Positions 8,900-17,403 of a DNA stretch of 64,000 nucleotides are shown piece by piece. The stretch is from Streptomyces sp. SS1-1 (GTDB lineage Bacteria > Actinomycetota > Actinomycetes > Streptomycetales > Streptomycetaceae). Both the position numbers and the translations under genes were made by a program. Position 1 is the stretch's first letter. Every line of letters starts with the position of its first letter. The notes under the pieces are model-generated. The model did no database searches and was not told the origin of the DNA. It saw only the letters and a program-made list of their open reading frames with translations. Where the stretch lies: contig NZ_WBXN01000004.1 in assembly GCF_008973465.1 (NCBI RefSeq), positions 2,356,001 through 2,420,000 of the forward strand. The letters are read 5' to 3'.

Positions 8900-10027
8900 C
8901 TAGGACGTCAGCAGCACCAGGTCGTCGCGGTGGACGACCTCCCGTTCGTACTCCGCGCCCAGTTCCCGGGCCAGTTCGCGGGTCGAGCGGCCGAGGAGCT
9001 GGGGGATCTCCTTGGCGTCGAAGTTGACGAGGCCGCGGGCGACCGCGCGGCCGGTGCCGTCGCGCAGCTCGACCGGGTCGCCCGCGCTGAACTCGCCCTC
9101 CACGGCGGCGATCCCGGCCGGCAGCAGCGACTTGCGGCGCTCGACGACCGCGCGGACCGCGCCGTCGTCCAGGGTGAGCGAGCCCTGCGGGGTGGAGGCG
9201 TGCTGGAGCCAGAGCAGACGGTCGGCGGAGCGCTTGCCGGTGGCGTGGAAGTACGTGCCGGTGTCGCCGCCGGAGAGCGCCTCGGCGGCGTGGACCGCGC
9301 TGGTGAGGACCACGGGGATGCCGGCGGCGGCGGCGATGCGGGCCGCCTCGACCTTGGTGACCATGCCGCCGGTGCCGACGCCGGCCTTGCCCGCGCTGCC
9401 GATCTCGACGTCGGCGAGGTCCTGCGGGCCGTGCACCTCCGCTATCCGCGAGGTCCCCGGCTTGCTGGGGTCGCCGTCGTACACGCCGTCCACGTCGGAC
9501 AGGAGGACCAGCAGGTCGGCGTGGACGAGGTGGGCGACGAGGGCGGCCAGCCGGTCGTTGTCGCCGAAGCGGATCTCGTCCGTGGCGACGGTGTCGTTCT
9601 CGTTGACGATCGGGAAGGCGCCCATCGCCAGCAGCTTGTCGAGGGTGCGCGAGGCGTTGCGGTGGTGGGCGCGGCGGCTCATGTCGTCGCTGGTGAGCAG
9701 CACCTGCCCGACGCGGACGCCGTAGCGCGCGAACGAGGCGGTGTAGCGGGCGACGAGCAGGCCCTGGCCGACGCTGGCGGCGGCCTGCTGGCGGGCGAGG
9801 TCCCGGGGGCGGCGGCGCAGCCCCAGCGGGGCGAGCCCGGCGGCGATGGCGCCGGAGGAGACGAGGACGATCTCCCGCTCCCCGCCGCTGCGGCTCTTGG
9901 CGAGGACGTCGACCAGCGCGTCCACCCGGTCGGCGTCCAGGCCGCCGGAGGCGGTGGTCAGCGACGACGAGCCCACCTTGACGACGATCCTGCGGGCCTC
10001 GTGCACGGCCTGCCTTGCCCCTGCCAC
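8900..10027 (-). CDS. proB: Glutamate 5-kinase ProB
   Basis: Phosphorylates glutamate with ATP, the first and feedback-controlled step of proline synthesis. The amino-acid-kinase domain opens with RRIVVKVGSSSLTT and contains VLVSSGAIAAG and the GTGGMVTKVEAARIA segment. A C-terminal PUA domain follows (EFSAGDPVELRDGTGRAVARG). GTG at 10025-10027 gives the usual actinobacterial N-terminus VAGARQAVHEARRIV (375 residues). In many actinobacteria obg precedes proB directly; here the wall-polymer block (10.2-24.1 kb) lies between them. Confidence 0.96.
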   Translation of the reverse strand: MAGARQAVHEARRIVVKVGSSSLTTASGGLDADRVDALVDVLAKSRSGGEREIVLVSSGAIAAGLAPLGLRRRPRDLARQQAAASVGQGLLVARYTASFARYGVRVGQVLLTSDDMSRRAHHRNASRTLDKLLAMGAFPIVNENDTVATDEIRFGDNDRLAALVAHLVHADLLVLLSDVDGVYDGDPSKPGTSRIAEVHGPQDLADVEIGSAGKAGVGTGGMVTKVEAARIAAAAGIPVVLTSAVHAAEALSGGDTGTYFHATGKRSADRLLWLQHASTPQGSLTLDDGAVRAVVERRKSLLPAGIAAVEGEFSAGDPVELRDGTGRAVARGLVNFDAKEIPQLLGRSTRELARELGAEYEREVVHRDDLVLLTS

Positions 10028-10217
10028 CTCTGCTCTTTTCCCTCGTGTCCGCCGTTTCCCCTTCCGGCAATCTACGCGAAGGGGATCGTCCGGCGCGCGG
10101 GCATTCCAGCTCCCGGACAGGGCGGGCGGTAACCGCTTGCTCACGACACGCGTACGGTGAAAAGGTTGCGTTGGTTGCCTCTGGAAATCAAAGTCTCGGT
10201 AAATCTAGAGTGACGTC
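10028..10217. promoter_or_regulatory. Divergent promoter region between proB and the wall-polymer block
   Basis: This 190-bp gap separates the leftward proB from the rightward pyruvyl transferase gene, so it must hold promoters for both. Its right end is AT-richer (TGGAAATCAAAGTCTCGGTA), and GTGACGTCGTGTCAC just upstream of the rightward start is an imperfect palindrome. I could not assign convincing -35/-10 pairs. Confidence 0.5.
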
Positions 10218-11624
10218 GTGTCACAAGCTCTCCAGGATCACCGCAGCACACGGCGTCTTCTCCTTCGTTCGGGCAAGAGTCCCTACGACGTCGTCTCCGT
10301 CGAGGAGGCGCTCGAAGAGGACGTCATCGCCACCAACTCCGGCAACCTGATCTTCAGCGACGCCACCCACAAGATCCTCGAGACCCCGCGCACGGAGGTC
10401 GTCTCCAACGGCATCCGTACCGACGTCTCGGCGGCGGGCCGGATCAACGAGGAGTTCGACGCCTTCGTCATCCCGCTGGCGAACGCGTTCCGGCCGTCGT
10501 TCGAGCCGCAGCTCAAGCGGCTCACCCGGCTGATCGAGAAGCTGCGCATCCCGGTGATCGTGGTCGGCGTCGGCGCGCAGGCCGGCCTCGGCTACAACGC
10601 GGCACGACTCAAGGGCATGGAGCCCGCCGTGCGCGCGTTCGTCTCCGCCGTGCTGGACCGCAGCGCCTCGATCGGTGTGCGCGGCGAGTTCACCGAGAAG
10701 TACCTCAACGACCTCGGCTACCGGGACGTCGAGGTGATCGGCTGCCCGTCGCTGTTCCTGTACGGCAAGGAACTCACGATCACGAAGAAGGAGCCGGCCC
10801 TCGGCCCCGACTCCATGATCGCGGTCAACGGCTCGCACAGCGCCGTGAAGTCGCAGGGCCTGGACAAGGTGCTGAGGCAGGCGCACGCCCGCTATCCGCA
10901 CCTGCGCTTCATCGGGCAGAACCTCAGCGACGCCCGGCAGCTGTACTGGCGCGATCTGTCCGACCCGAACGGCCTGGTCACGGCGATGCCGACGCATCCC
11001 GAGCACCCGATGTACCGGGAGGACAAGGTCCGTGTCTACATCGACCCGGTCACCTGGATCGACGATCTGCGCGGCTTCGACTTCTCCTTCGGCTCCCGCA
11101 TCCACGGCAATATCGCCGCGCTGCTCGCCGGCACCCCGGCGACCGTGCTGTGCGGGGACTCGCGGACGCTGGAGCTGTGCCGGTACTTCGGCATCCCGCA
11201 CCGCCGGATCGACAAGCTGCCCGAGGACCTGGACCCGGCGTCGCTGTACGAGGAGGCCGACTTCGGCCCGCTGATGAGCGGGCACCAGGAGCGCTTCGAG
11301 CGGTTCACGGCGTTCCTGGACCGCAACGGCCTGGAGAACACGTTCACGCACGGCGACGGCGGCGCCGCCTTCGACGAGCGGATGCGGGCGCTGACCTTCC
11401 CGGCGGGCATCCGCCCCTGGAACGAGTTCGACCTCGCGTCGATGGCCGGCCGGTTCGCCTTCCTGCAGCGCCGGGTCGGTGAACTCGCCAAGGACAACGA
11501 GCGGTTGCGGCGCGACCTGGCCAGGTCCGCCCCCGGCGGCGGCACGCTCCCCAAGTCGGTCTACCGGCGGGCGCGGCGGGTGGTCGGCGCCCCCATCCGC
11601 CGGGCGCTGCAGTCCGGGCGGTAG
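10218..11624 (+). CDS. Polysaccharide pyruvyl transferase family protein
   Basis: A 468-residue protein. The fold is suggested by IPVIVVGVGAQAGLGY, the repeated SIGVRGEFTEKYLNDLGY and VEVIGCPSLFLYG, and FSFGSRIHGNIAALLAGTPATVLCGDSRTLEL, the characteristic R-I-H-G segment of the family. Such enzymes usually move a pyruvyl group from phosphoenolpyruvate onto a sugar of a surface polymer. A C-terminal coiled segment (RRVGELAKDNERLRRDLA, about 415-440) and a basic tail are extra. It opens the wall-polymer block and is transcribed with the TagF-like gene 120 bp downstream. The GTG at 10218 has no strong Shine-Dalgarno sequence. Confidence 0.85.
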   Translation: MSQALQDHRSTRRLLLRSGKSPYDVVSVEEALEEDVIATNSGNLIFSDATHKILETPRTEVVSNGIRTDVSAAGRINEEFDAFVIPLANAFRPSFEPQLKRLTRLIEKLRIPVIVVGVGAQAGLGYNAARLKGMEPAVRAFVSAVLDRSASIGVRGEFTEKYLNDLGYRDVEVIGCPSLFLYGKELTITKKEPALGPDSMIAVNGSHSAVKSQGLDKVLRQAHARYPHLRFIGQNLSDARQLYWRDLSDPNGLVTAMPTHPEHPMYREDKVRVYIDPVTWIDDLRGFDFSFGSRIHGNIAALLAGTPATVLCGDSRTLELCRYFGIPHRRIDKLPEDLDPASLYEEADFGPLMSGHQERFERFTAFLDRNGLENTFTHGDGGAAFDERMRALTFPAGIRPWNEFDLASMAGRFAFLQRRVGELAKDNERLRRDLARSAPGGGTLPKSVYRRARRVVGAPIRRALQSGR

Positions 11625-11744
11625 GGGACACCCCTAGGCGCCCCGCGGCACCACGGTCACTCCAGGCGCCCGGCGACACGGGCGTGTCGTCTCCGGGCCA
11701 CCGAGCGTTGAACCGGACGCACGACGTCCCGCGCCGACCTTGGA

Positions 11745-13796
11745 GTGACCGCGTTGCCCGCACCCCTGTCCCGCATCCCGGCGGGAGCACTCGTCTCGGC
11801 CCTGCTGGCCGCCGCCTTCTGCGTCCAGGCCGGCGCGGCGCTGCGCCCACACGTCCCGCTGCTGCTCGCCGCGACGGTGGTGTCCCTCGCCGTCGAGGGC
11901 GTGCTGCTGCGCTGGCAGCGCGTCGTGCTGACGGCGTTCGCCAAGTCGCACGCGGACATCACCGTGCGGCATGTCCTGCGGGACCTGCTGCTCGTCGTCG
12001 CCCTGCTGCGGCTCGGCGAGCAGCAGGAGCCGCTGTACTCCCCGCTCGTCGGCGGCCTGCTCGCCTTCTACGCCCTGCACTGCGCGATCCAGGCCGTCTC
12101 GGTCCTGGTCCGCCGCACGCGCACGCTCCCGGTCGTCACCCGCAACATCGACGCCTCGGCCCTGCGCCTGTCCCCCGCGCCTCCGCTGCTGCTGCGCCGC
12201 CCCGGCCCACGGCTGCTGCTGTTCGGACTGCCGGCCACCCTGGGTCTGCTCGTCACGGCGGCCACCGGCGACCCCCGGTGCGCGGCCCTCGGTGTGGCCC
12301 TGTCCCTGGGGCTGGCCGTCCTGGGTCTGGCCGATCTGCTGCTGCGGCTGCTGCCGGGCCGCCGCCCGGTCGGTGAGCGGGCGGCGCTGGAGTGGCTGGA
12401 CGCCTGGCTGGCGGAGTACCGGCCGACGGCCGGGCTGTACTTCTCCGGCGGCGCGTCCTCGGCGTACCAGGCGAACATGTGGCTGGAGCCGCTCGCCGAG
12501 CTGGAGGGCCGGCCCCTGATCGTGCTGCGCGAGCGGTTCATGGTGCAGAAGATCGCGTCGACCGATGTGCCGATCCTGTGCCTGCCGAAGGTGTCCACGC
12601 TGATGCGCCTGGAGGAGTCGTCGCTCCAGATCCTCATCCACCCGTCGAACTCCGGGAAGACCTCGCAGGTCCTGCGCATCCCCACGCTGAAGCACACCTT
12701 CGTCAACCACGGGGAGAGCGACAAGCTGTCGTCGTGCAACCCGTACGCGAAGGCGTACGACGAGGTGTGGGTGGCGGGTCCCGCGGCGCGGGAGCGGTAC
12801 GCGTACGCCGAGGTCGGCGTCGAGGACAAGGACGTCGTGGAGATCGGCCGCCCCCAACTGGACGGTGTCCTGCCGTACCAGGGGCCGCCCGCCGGTCCCT
12901 GGACGACGGTGCTGTACGCGCCGACCTGGGAGGGCTGGGACGGCAACCCGGGCAACACGTCGGTGATCGAGGCCGGCGAGAACGTGGTGCGGGCGCTGCT
13001 CGCCGACCCCGGGGTGCGGGTGCTGTACAAGCCGCATCCGCTGACCGGTTCGGTGGACCCGCGGGCCGGGGCGGCCGACGAGCGCATCCGGGAGCTGATC
13101 CGGGCGGCGAACCGGGAGCGGGCCGTGCCGCGCCCCCGGGACACCGGCGGCCTCGCCGCGCTGACCCGGGAGCTGGACCGGCTGACGACGCTCGCCGGGC
13201 GGCCCGGCGCCGACCAGGTCGAGCGGATGCTCGTGCAGTCGGCGCCGGAGCCCGGGCGGGCGCAGGCGGTGGCGCGGGCGACGGCCGCCTGGGAGGAGGC
13301 GTACTGGGCGTCGCTGCCCGAGGGTGAGCACCAGATCGTCGTCGACGTCCGGCCCACCCTGTACTCCTGCTTCAACCAGGCGGACCTGCTGATCAGCGAT
13401 GTGTCGAGTGTGATCAGCGAGTTCCTGGTGAGCGGCAAGCCGTACGCGGTGGCCAACACCAGCGGTCTCGCGGAGGACGTGTTCCGCAAGGCGTTCCCGA
13501 CCGTGCGGGCGGCGACAGTGCTGGGCCCGGACGCGGCCGGGGTGCCCGCCCTGCTCGACGCGGTGCGCCACCCCGAGAAGGACGAACTGGTCCAGGAGCG
13601 CGCCGAGTTGAAGCGGCACCTGCTGGGCCCGGACGAGCCGTCGGCGCAGGAGCGCTTCAACCGGGCGGTCCAGGAGCTGTGTTCGGCGGCCCTGGCGCAC
13701 CGGGCGCGGATGACGGAGCGGATGGCGTCGGAGACCCCCACCGAGATCCCCGACCAGCGGCGGTCCGCTACGCCGCCGCAGCGCGCCCATCCGTAG
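11745..13796 (+). CDS. Membrane-anchored TagF-like (CDP-glycerol glycerophosphotransferase family) protein A
   Basis: A 683-residue protein. Residues 1 to about 215 hold several hydrophobic segments; the rest is a TagF-type domain with TLKHTFVNHGESDKLSSCNP, VLYAPTWEGWDGNPGNTSV (near residue 390), VLYKPHPLTG and ISDVSSVISEFLVSGKPYAV. TagF-like enzymes polymerise alcohol-phosphates from CDP-activated precursors onto wall teichoic acid or related polymers. It is a paralogue of the minus-strand protein at 15213-17285. Start: GTG at 11745 is listed, but GGAG at 11742-11745 fits a TTG start at 11754 better. Its stop overlaps the end of the convergent glycosyltransferase gene by 29 bp. Confidence 0.88.
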   Translation: MTALPAPLSRIPAGALVSALLAAAFCVQAGAALRPHVPLLLAATVVSLAVEGVLLRWQRVVLTAFAKSHADITVRHVLRDLLLVVALLRLGEQQEPLYSPLVGGLLAFYALHCAIQAVSVLVRRTRTLPVVTRNIDASALRLSPAPPLLLRRPGPRLLLFGLPATLGLLVTAATGDPRCAALGVALSLGLAVLGLADLLLRLLPGRRPVGERAALEWLDAWLAEYRPTAGLYFSGGASSAYQANMWLEPLAELEGRPLIVLRERFMVQKIASTDVPILCLPKVSTLMRLEESSLQILIHPSNSGKTSQVLRIPTLKHTFVNHGESDKLSSCNPYAKAYDEVWVAGPAARERYAYAEVGVEDKDVVEIGRPQLDGVLPYQGPPAGPWTTVLYAPTWEGWDGNPGNTSVIEAGENVVRALLADPGVRVLYKPHPLTGSVDPRAGAADERIRELIRAANRERAVPRPRDTGGLAALTRELDRLTTLAGRPGADQVERMLVQSAPEPGRAQAVARATAAWEEAYWASLPEGEHQIVVDVRPTLYSCFNQADLLISDVSSVISEFLVSGKPYAVANTSGLAEDVFRKAFPTVRAATVLGPDAAGVPALLDAVRHPEKDELVQERAELKRHLLGPDEPSAQERFNRAVQELCSAALAHRARMTERMASETPTEIPDQRRSATPPQRAHP

Positions 13797-14982
13797 CGGC
13801 GGCGGATCTCAGTATCCGCCGCGCCTTGCGCGCCGCTCTCCGCAGCAGCGAGCCCGTGCCGCCCTCCCGGTATCCGGGGTAGGCGCGGGCCTCGCGCGGT
13901 TCCGCGAGGTACACGGAGTCCGGGACGCCGGCCGCGGCGTCGCGGAAGTGCGGGTAGGCGAGGTAGAGACGGCGTCCGCCGCGCTCCAGAAGGGCCGCCG
14001 GCTGCTTCTTGTCCTTGAGGAACCGGGCTACCGACACCAGGAGTTCGGGCCGCTGCTCGGCCACGAGGTGCAGCCGCAGCCGTTCCTCGACCTTGAGCCG
14101 GCGGGCGACGCCGGGCGTCCAGTAGGCGTCCATGAGGGGCTTGGCCAGTTCGAGCTTGCGCCGGCGGACCTTCTCGCTGTCCTTGGCGAACCGGGGCCCG
14201 AACTGCGGGAGCAGGGTGACCACCAAGGGCCGGGTCATGAGCAGGTCCCGGCGCTCGCCCGCCGGTATGTGCTCGGCTATCAGGTGCATCAGGGCCCGCG
14301 CGGAGTCGAAGCGCAGCTCGTAACCGCCGCTCTTCGTCACATGCTTGCCGTCGTCGCGGCCCACCAGGTAGTAGCAGGTGTAGTCGGCGATGACGGAGAC
14401 CCCCTCGGCCCGCAGATACGCCTCCATGGTGAACAGCGCGTCCTCGCCGGTCCACAGCGACTCGTCGAAGCGCATGCCGTGCCGGGTCAGCAGCTCACGG
14501 CGGAACAGCTTCTGGGCGCTCAGCGTGTACCGGATGTTGGACGAGAAGACGTCGGTACGGTCCAGCGTCCGGCCCCACATCGACTTGGGCGCACCGCGGT
14601 TGACGCCCTCGATCCGGCCGAGCACCACATCGGTGCCGTTGCGGTCGGCCATCGCGACCATGCGTTCCAGCGCCTCGGGACCGAGCCGGTCGTCGGCGTC
14701 CAGGAAGAACACATAGCGTCCCGTGGCCTTCCCCAGGCCGACGTTGCGCGGGCCGCTCGGGCCTCCCGAGTTCTCCTGTCTGATCACGGTCACCGGCATG
14801 GTCGCCCGGGCCGCGAACTCCTCCAGGTACTCGCCCGTGCCGTCCGTGGAACCGTCGTCGACGGTGATGACCTCGATGCGCTCCGGGTCGATGGTCTGTG
14901 CCTCGACCGACGCGAGACACTCGACCAGATACGGCATCGCTTCGTACGCCCCGATGATCACTGACACATCAGGCTGCGTCAC
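13768..14982 (-). CDS. Family 2 glycosyltransferase
   Basis: A 404-residue GT-A fold enzyme without membrane segments. The N-terminus reads VSVIIGAYEAMPYLVECLASV, then ITVDDGSTDGTGEYLEEF, ENSGGPSGPRNVGL and the metal-binding YVFFLDADDRLGPEAL (near residue 92). The acceptor region includes LWTGEDALFTMEAYLRAEG. It probably adds a sugar from a nucleotide-sugar donor during wall-polymer assembly, judged by its position between the two TagF-like genes. The GTG at 14980-14982 is preceded by a purine-rich GAGGGGGAAAC. The stop lies inside the end of the opposing gene. Confidence 0.92.
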   Translation of the reverse strand: MTQPDVSVIIGAYEAMPYLVECLASVEAQTIDPERIEVITVDDGSTDGTGEYLEEFAARATMPVTVIRQENSGGPSGPRNVGLGKATGRYVFFLDADDRLGPEALERMVAMADRNGTDVVLGRIEGVNRGAPKSMWGRTLDRTDVFSSNIRYTLSAQKLFRRELLTRHGMRFDESLWTGEDALFTMEAYLRAEGVSVIADYTCYYLVGRDDGKHVTKSGGYELRFDSARALMHLIAEHIPAGERRDLLMTRPLVVTLLPQFGPRFAKDSEKVRRRKLELAKPLMDAYWTPGVARRLKVEERLRLHLVAEQRPELLVSVARFLKDKKQPAALLERGGRRLYLAYPHFRDAAAGVPDSVYLAEPREARAYPGYREGGTGSLLRRAARKARRILRSAAATDGRAAAA

Positions 14983-15155
14983 GTTTCCCCCTCGTCAATG
15001 GCATATTTCCCCCGTATCGCCTCATTAGCTACCTACTAGACGGCCGGTCGTGACGGGGGGTTGCCTGTGAGGCAGGTTTTGGTGAGTCAGATCACAAAGC
15101 GAAGGGCGATAAGGGAATTCACCCGGCGGGAAAAGTAAGAGCTCGGAAAGAAGAA

Positions 15156-15195
15156 GGCGCGGCCCCCGAGGAAAGAGTTCCTCGGGGGCCGCGCC
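15156..15195 (-). terminator. Strong hairpin terminator
   Basis: A perfect 18-bp inverted repeat (15156-15173 with 15178-15195) with a 4-nt loop AGAG, 17 nt past the stop of the second TagF-like gene. In the minus direction a pyrimidine-rich CTTCTTTCTTTCC follows, as in factor-independent terminators. Confidence 0.88.
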
Positions 15196-15212
15196 GGTTT
15201 TCCGGGCCTGGA

Positions 15213-17285
15213 TCAGGCCGTCGTCACGTCGTCCCCGGCCGTCGCGACCCGCTGTGCGGGTACGGCCGCCGCGCGCGACTCCTGGCCGACGTTGCGGGTC
15301 TCGGCCTTGATGGCGAGGTCCGCCACGGCCGCGTTGAACTGCTCGATCGAGGTCGGCTCGTCCGGGCCGAGCAGGTACTGCTTCAGCTCGGTGCGGTCGG
15401 CGGCCAGCGGGTCGGCGGACGGGTCGCGGACCGCGTCCAGCAGTTCGCCCAGCGGCTCCGCGCGGTTCGACAGGATCGTCGCGGCGCGCACGGCCGTGTT
15501 CTGGCGCTTGAACTCCTCCACGCCCAGCTCGGCGGAGTCCGTGACGGCGTACGGCTTGCCGCTGGCGATGAAGTCGGAGACGACGCTGGAGATGTCGGAG
15601 ACCATCGCGTCGGAGACGTTGAAGCAGTCGTACAGGCGCGGCTCGGCGCCCGTGATGACGCGGTGCTCGTGGGCCGGGAAGGAGCGCCAGTAGGCGTCGT
15701 TCCACTCGGCGCGCAGCCGGGCGACCTCTTCGTGGCGGGCCGGGTCGAGCAGCCCGTCGCGGGTGGCCTCGGCCTCGTCGCCGCTGACGCCGGCCTTGCC
15801 GGACAGCTCGGCCAGCCGCGCCTCGATGCGGGTCAGCTCGGCCTTGGCGGCGGCCTGCGCGGCCGTGTCGGCGGGGAAGCGCGGGTCGGCGGCGCGCTCG
15901 GCGGCGGCCTTCTCGACCAGGGCGGTGATCCGCTGGTGCGCGGCGCCGGCCTCCTTGCTGACGGTGCCGGTGAAGGGGTGCGGCTTGTACAGCACGCGGA
16001 CCGGCGGGTCGGCGGCGACGAGCTTGCGGACGATGGTCTCGCCGGCGAGCACGATCGAGGTGTTGCCGGGGTTGCCGTCCCAGCCCTCCCAGGTGGGGGC
16101 GTACAGCACGGTCGGGACACGGCCCTCGGGGACGCCCTGCCAGGTCTGGATGGGGGCGAGCTGCGGGCGGCCGACCTCCACTATGTCCTCGTCGCGGACG
16201 CCCACGTCGGCTATGGCGTAGCGGTCGCGGCCCGCGCGGCCGGCGGTCCACACCTCGTCGTACGCCTTGCTGAACGGGTTGACGCTGGCCAGCTTGTCGC
16301 TGTCGCCGTGGCCGATGAAGACGTGCTTCATGGTGGGCACGCGCAGCAGGTGGATGTTCTTGCCGACGTTCGCGGCGTACAGGGCGACGCGCACGGTGCT
16401 CAGGTCCAGGTTCATCAGGTGCACACCGCCGGGCACGCAGACGACGGGGACCGTGGTGGGCGCGAGGTTCGCCAGGATGGCGCGCTCGCGCAGGATGATC
16501 AGCGGCTTGGAGTCCAGCTGCTCCATGGTCTCCAGCCACATGTTGACCTGGTACGCGGAGTCCTTGGAGCCGGAGAAGTACAGCACCGTCTCGGGCCGGT
16601 AGGCGCGCAGCCAGTCGTCCACGGCGGCCAGGACGAGCTCGGCCTTCGGCGGGATCTTCCGGCCGCGCACGTACGGCACGAGCGCGAGGACGTAGAGCAG
16701 GCCGAGGCCGACCGTGATACCGATGCCGACGAAGCCGATGGCGGAGTGCTCCAGCCAGGCGGAGGCGAGGATGCCGGCGACGGCCGCGAGGTCCAGGTGC
16801 AGCATCTTCTCGGCGGAGCGGTGCAGCAGCCCGCGCGGCGGGGCGTCGGGGATGCGGATGCGCGAGGCGAGGTCGACGTTGCGGGTGGCGACCGGCATCC
16901 GGCGCCGGTTGCGGATCAGGGTGACCAGGGCGCCGTGCGGGGCCTGGAGGCCGTAGAAGGCGATGAAGCAGGCGACCGCGCCGTAGTAGACCAGGTTGTC
17001 CGCCAGGCTGAGCCGGGCGAGCAGCAGGAGCAGCAGCAGCTCCCTGATCAGGAAACGGATCGACAGACCGGCCCGGACCTTGCTGAGGCGGTTGACCAGG
17101 TAGCTGCCCTTGCGGTGCAGATAGTGGTCCGCCAGGTACGTCACGGCGGCCGCCGCCGCGAAGGCGGGAATGCTCGGGACGAGCGCGGCCAGCATGAGTG
17201 CCGGGAATCCCAGCATCATGAGGACCGCGGCGGCCAGCTCGGCCGCACTGCCCACCCGGGCGACGCGAATAGCGGTGGATATCAC
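15213..17285 (-). CDS. Membrane-anchored TagF-like (CDP-glycerol glycerophosphotransferase family) protein B
   Basis: A 690-residue paralogue of the protein at 11745-13796 with the same plan: hydrophobic segments to about residue 220 (including LAAAVLMMLGFPALMLAALV near the start), then a TagF-type catalytic region with MKHVFIGHGDSDKLASVNP, VLYAPTWEGWDGNPGNTSI (near 397), VLYKPHPFTG and VSDISSVVSDFIASGKPYAV. It has an extra helical charged insertion (about residues 465-530) like that of its paralogue. Start: GTG at 17283-17285, with AGCAGG 6 nt upstream. It lies downstream of the cytidylyltransferase-SDR gene, which could supply its CDP-activated substrate. Confidence 0.88.
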   Translation of the reverse strand: MISTAIRVARVGSAAELAAAVLMMLGFPALMLAALVPSIPAFAAAAAVTYLADHYLHRKGSYLVNRLSKVRAGLSIRFLIRELLLLLLLARLSLADNLVYYGAVACFIAFYGLQAPHGALVTLIRNRRRMPVATRNVDLASRIRIPDAPPRGLLHRSAEKMLHLDLAAVAGILASAWLEHSAIGFVGIGITVGLGLLYVLALVPYVRGRKIPPKAELVLAAVDDWLRAYRPETVLYFSGSKDSAYQVNMWLETMEQLDSKPLIILRERAILANLAPTTVPVVCVPGGVHLMNLDLSTVRVALYAANVGKNIHLLRVPTMKHVFIGHGDSDKLASVNPFSKAYDEVWTAGRAGRDRYAIADVGVRDEDIVEVGRPQLAPIQTWQGVPEGRVPTVLYAPTWEGWDGNPGNTSIVLAGETIVRKLVAADPPVRVLYKPHPFTGTVSKEAGAAHQRITALVEKAAAERAADPRFPADTAAQAAAKAELTRIEARLAELSGKAGVSGDEAEATRDGLLDPARHEEVARLRAEWNDAYWRSFPAHEHRVITGAEPRLYDCFNVSDAMVSDISSVVSDFIASGKPYAVTDSAELGVEEFKRQNTAVRAATILSNRAEPLGELLDAVRDPSADPLAADRTELKQYLLGPDEPTSIEQFNAAVADLAIKAETRNVGQESRAAAVPAQRVATAGDDVTTA

Positions 17286-17332
17286 GGAGAACCTGCTCAA
17301 GGGAGAGGGGCCGGTCTGAAGAGGGAAGGACT

Positions 17333-17377
17333 CAGGCCCCTGTGAATTCTTCGTGAACAAAGAATCGCAGAGGCCTG
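17333..17377 (-). terminator. Hairpin between the cytidylyltransferase-SDR and TagF-like B genes
   Basis: An imperfect long hairpin with outer arms CAGGCCCC/AGGCCTG and inner AT-richer arms GAATTCTT/AAGAATC, 27 nt past the stop at 17404. It may terminate or attenuate read-through into the TagF-like gene. Confidence 0.55.
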
Positions 17378-17403
17378 AATTCCATAAGGCTATTGATGGC
17401 TGA

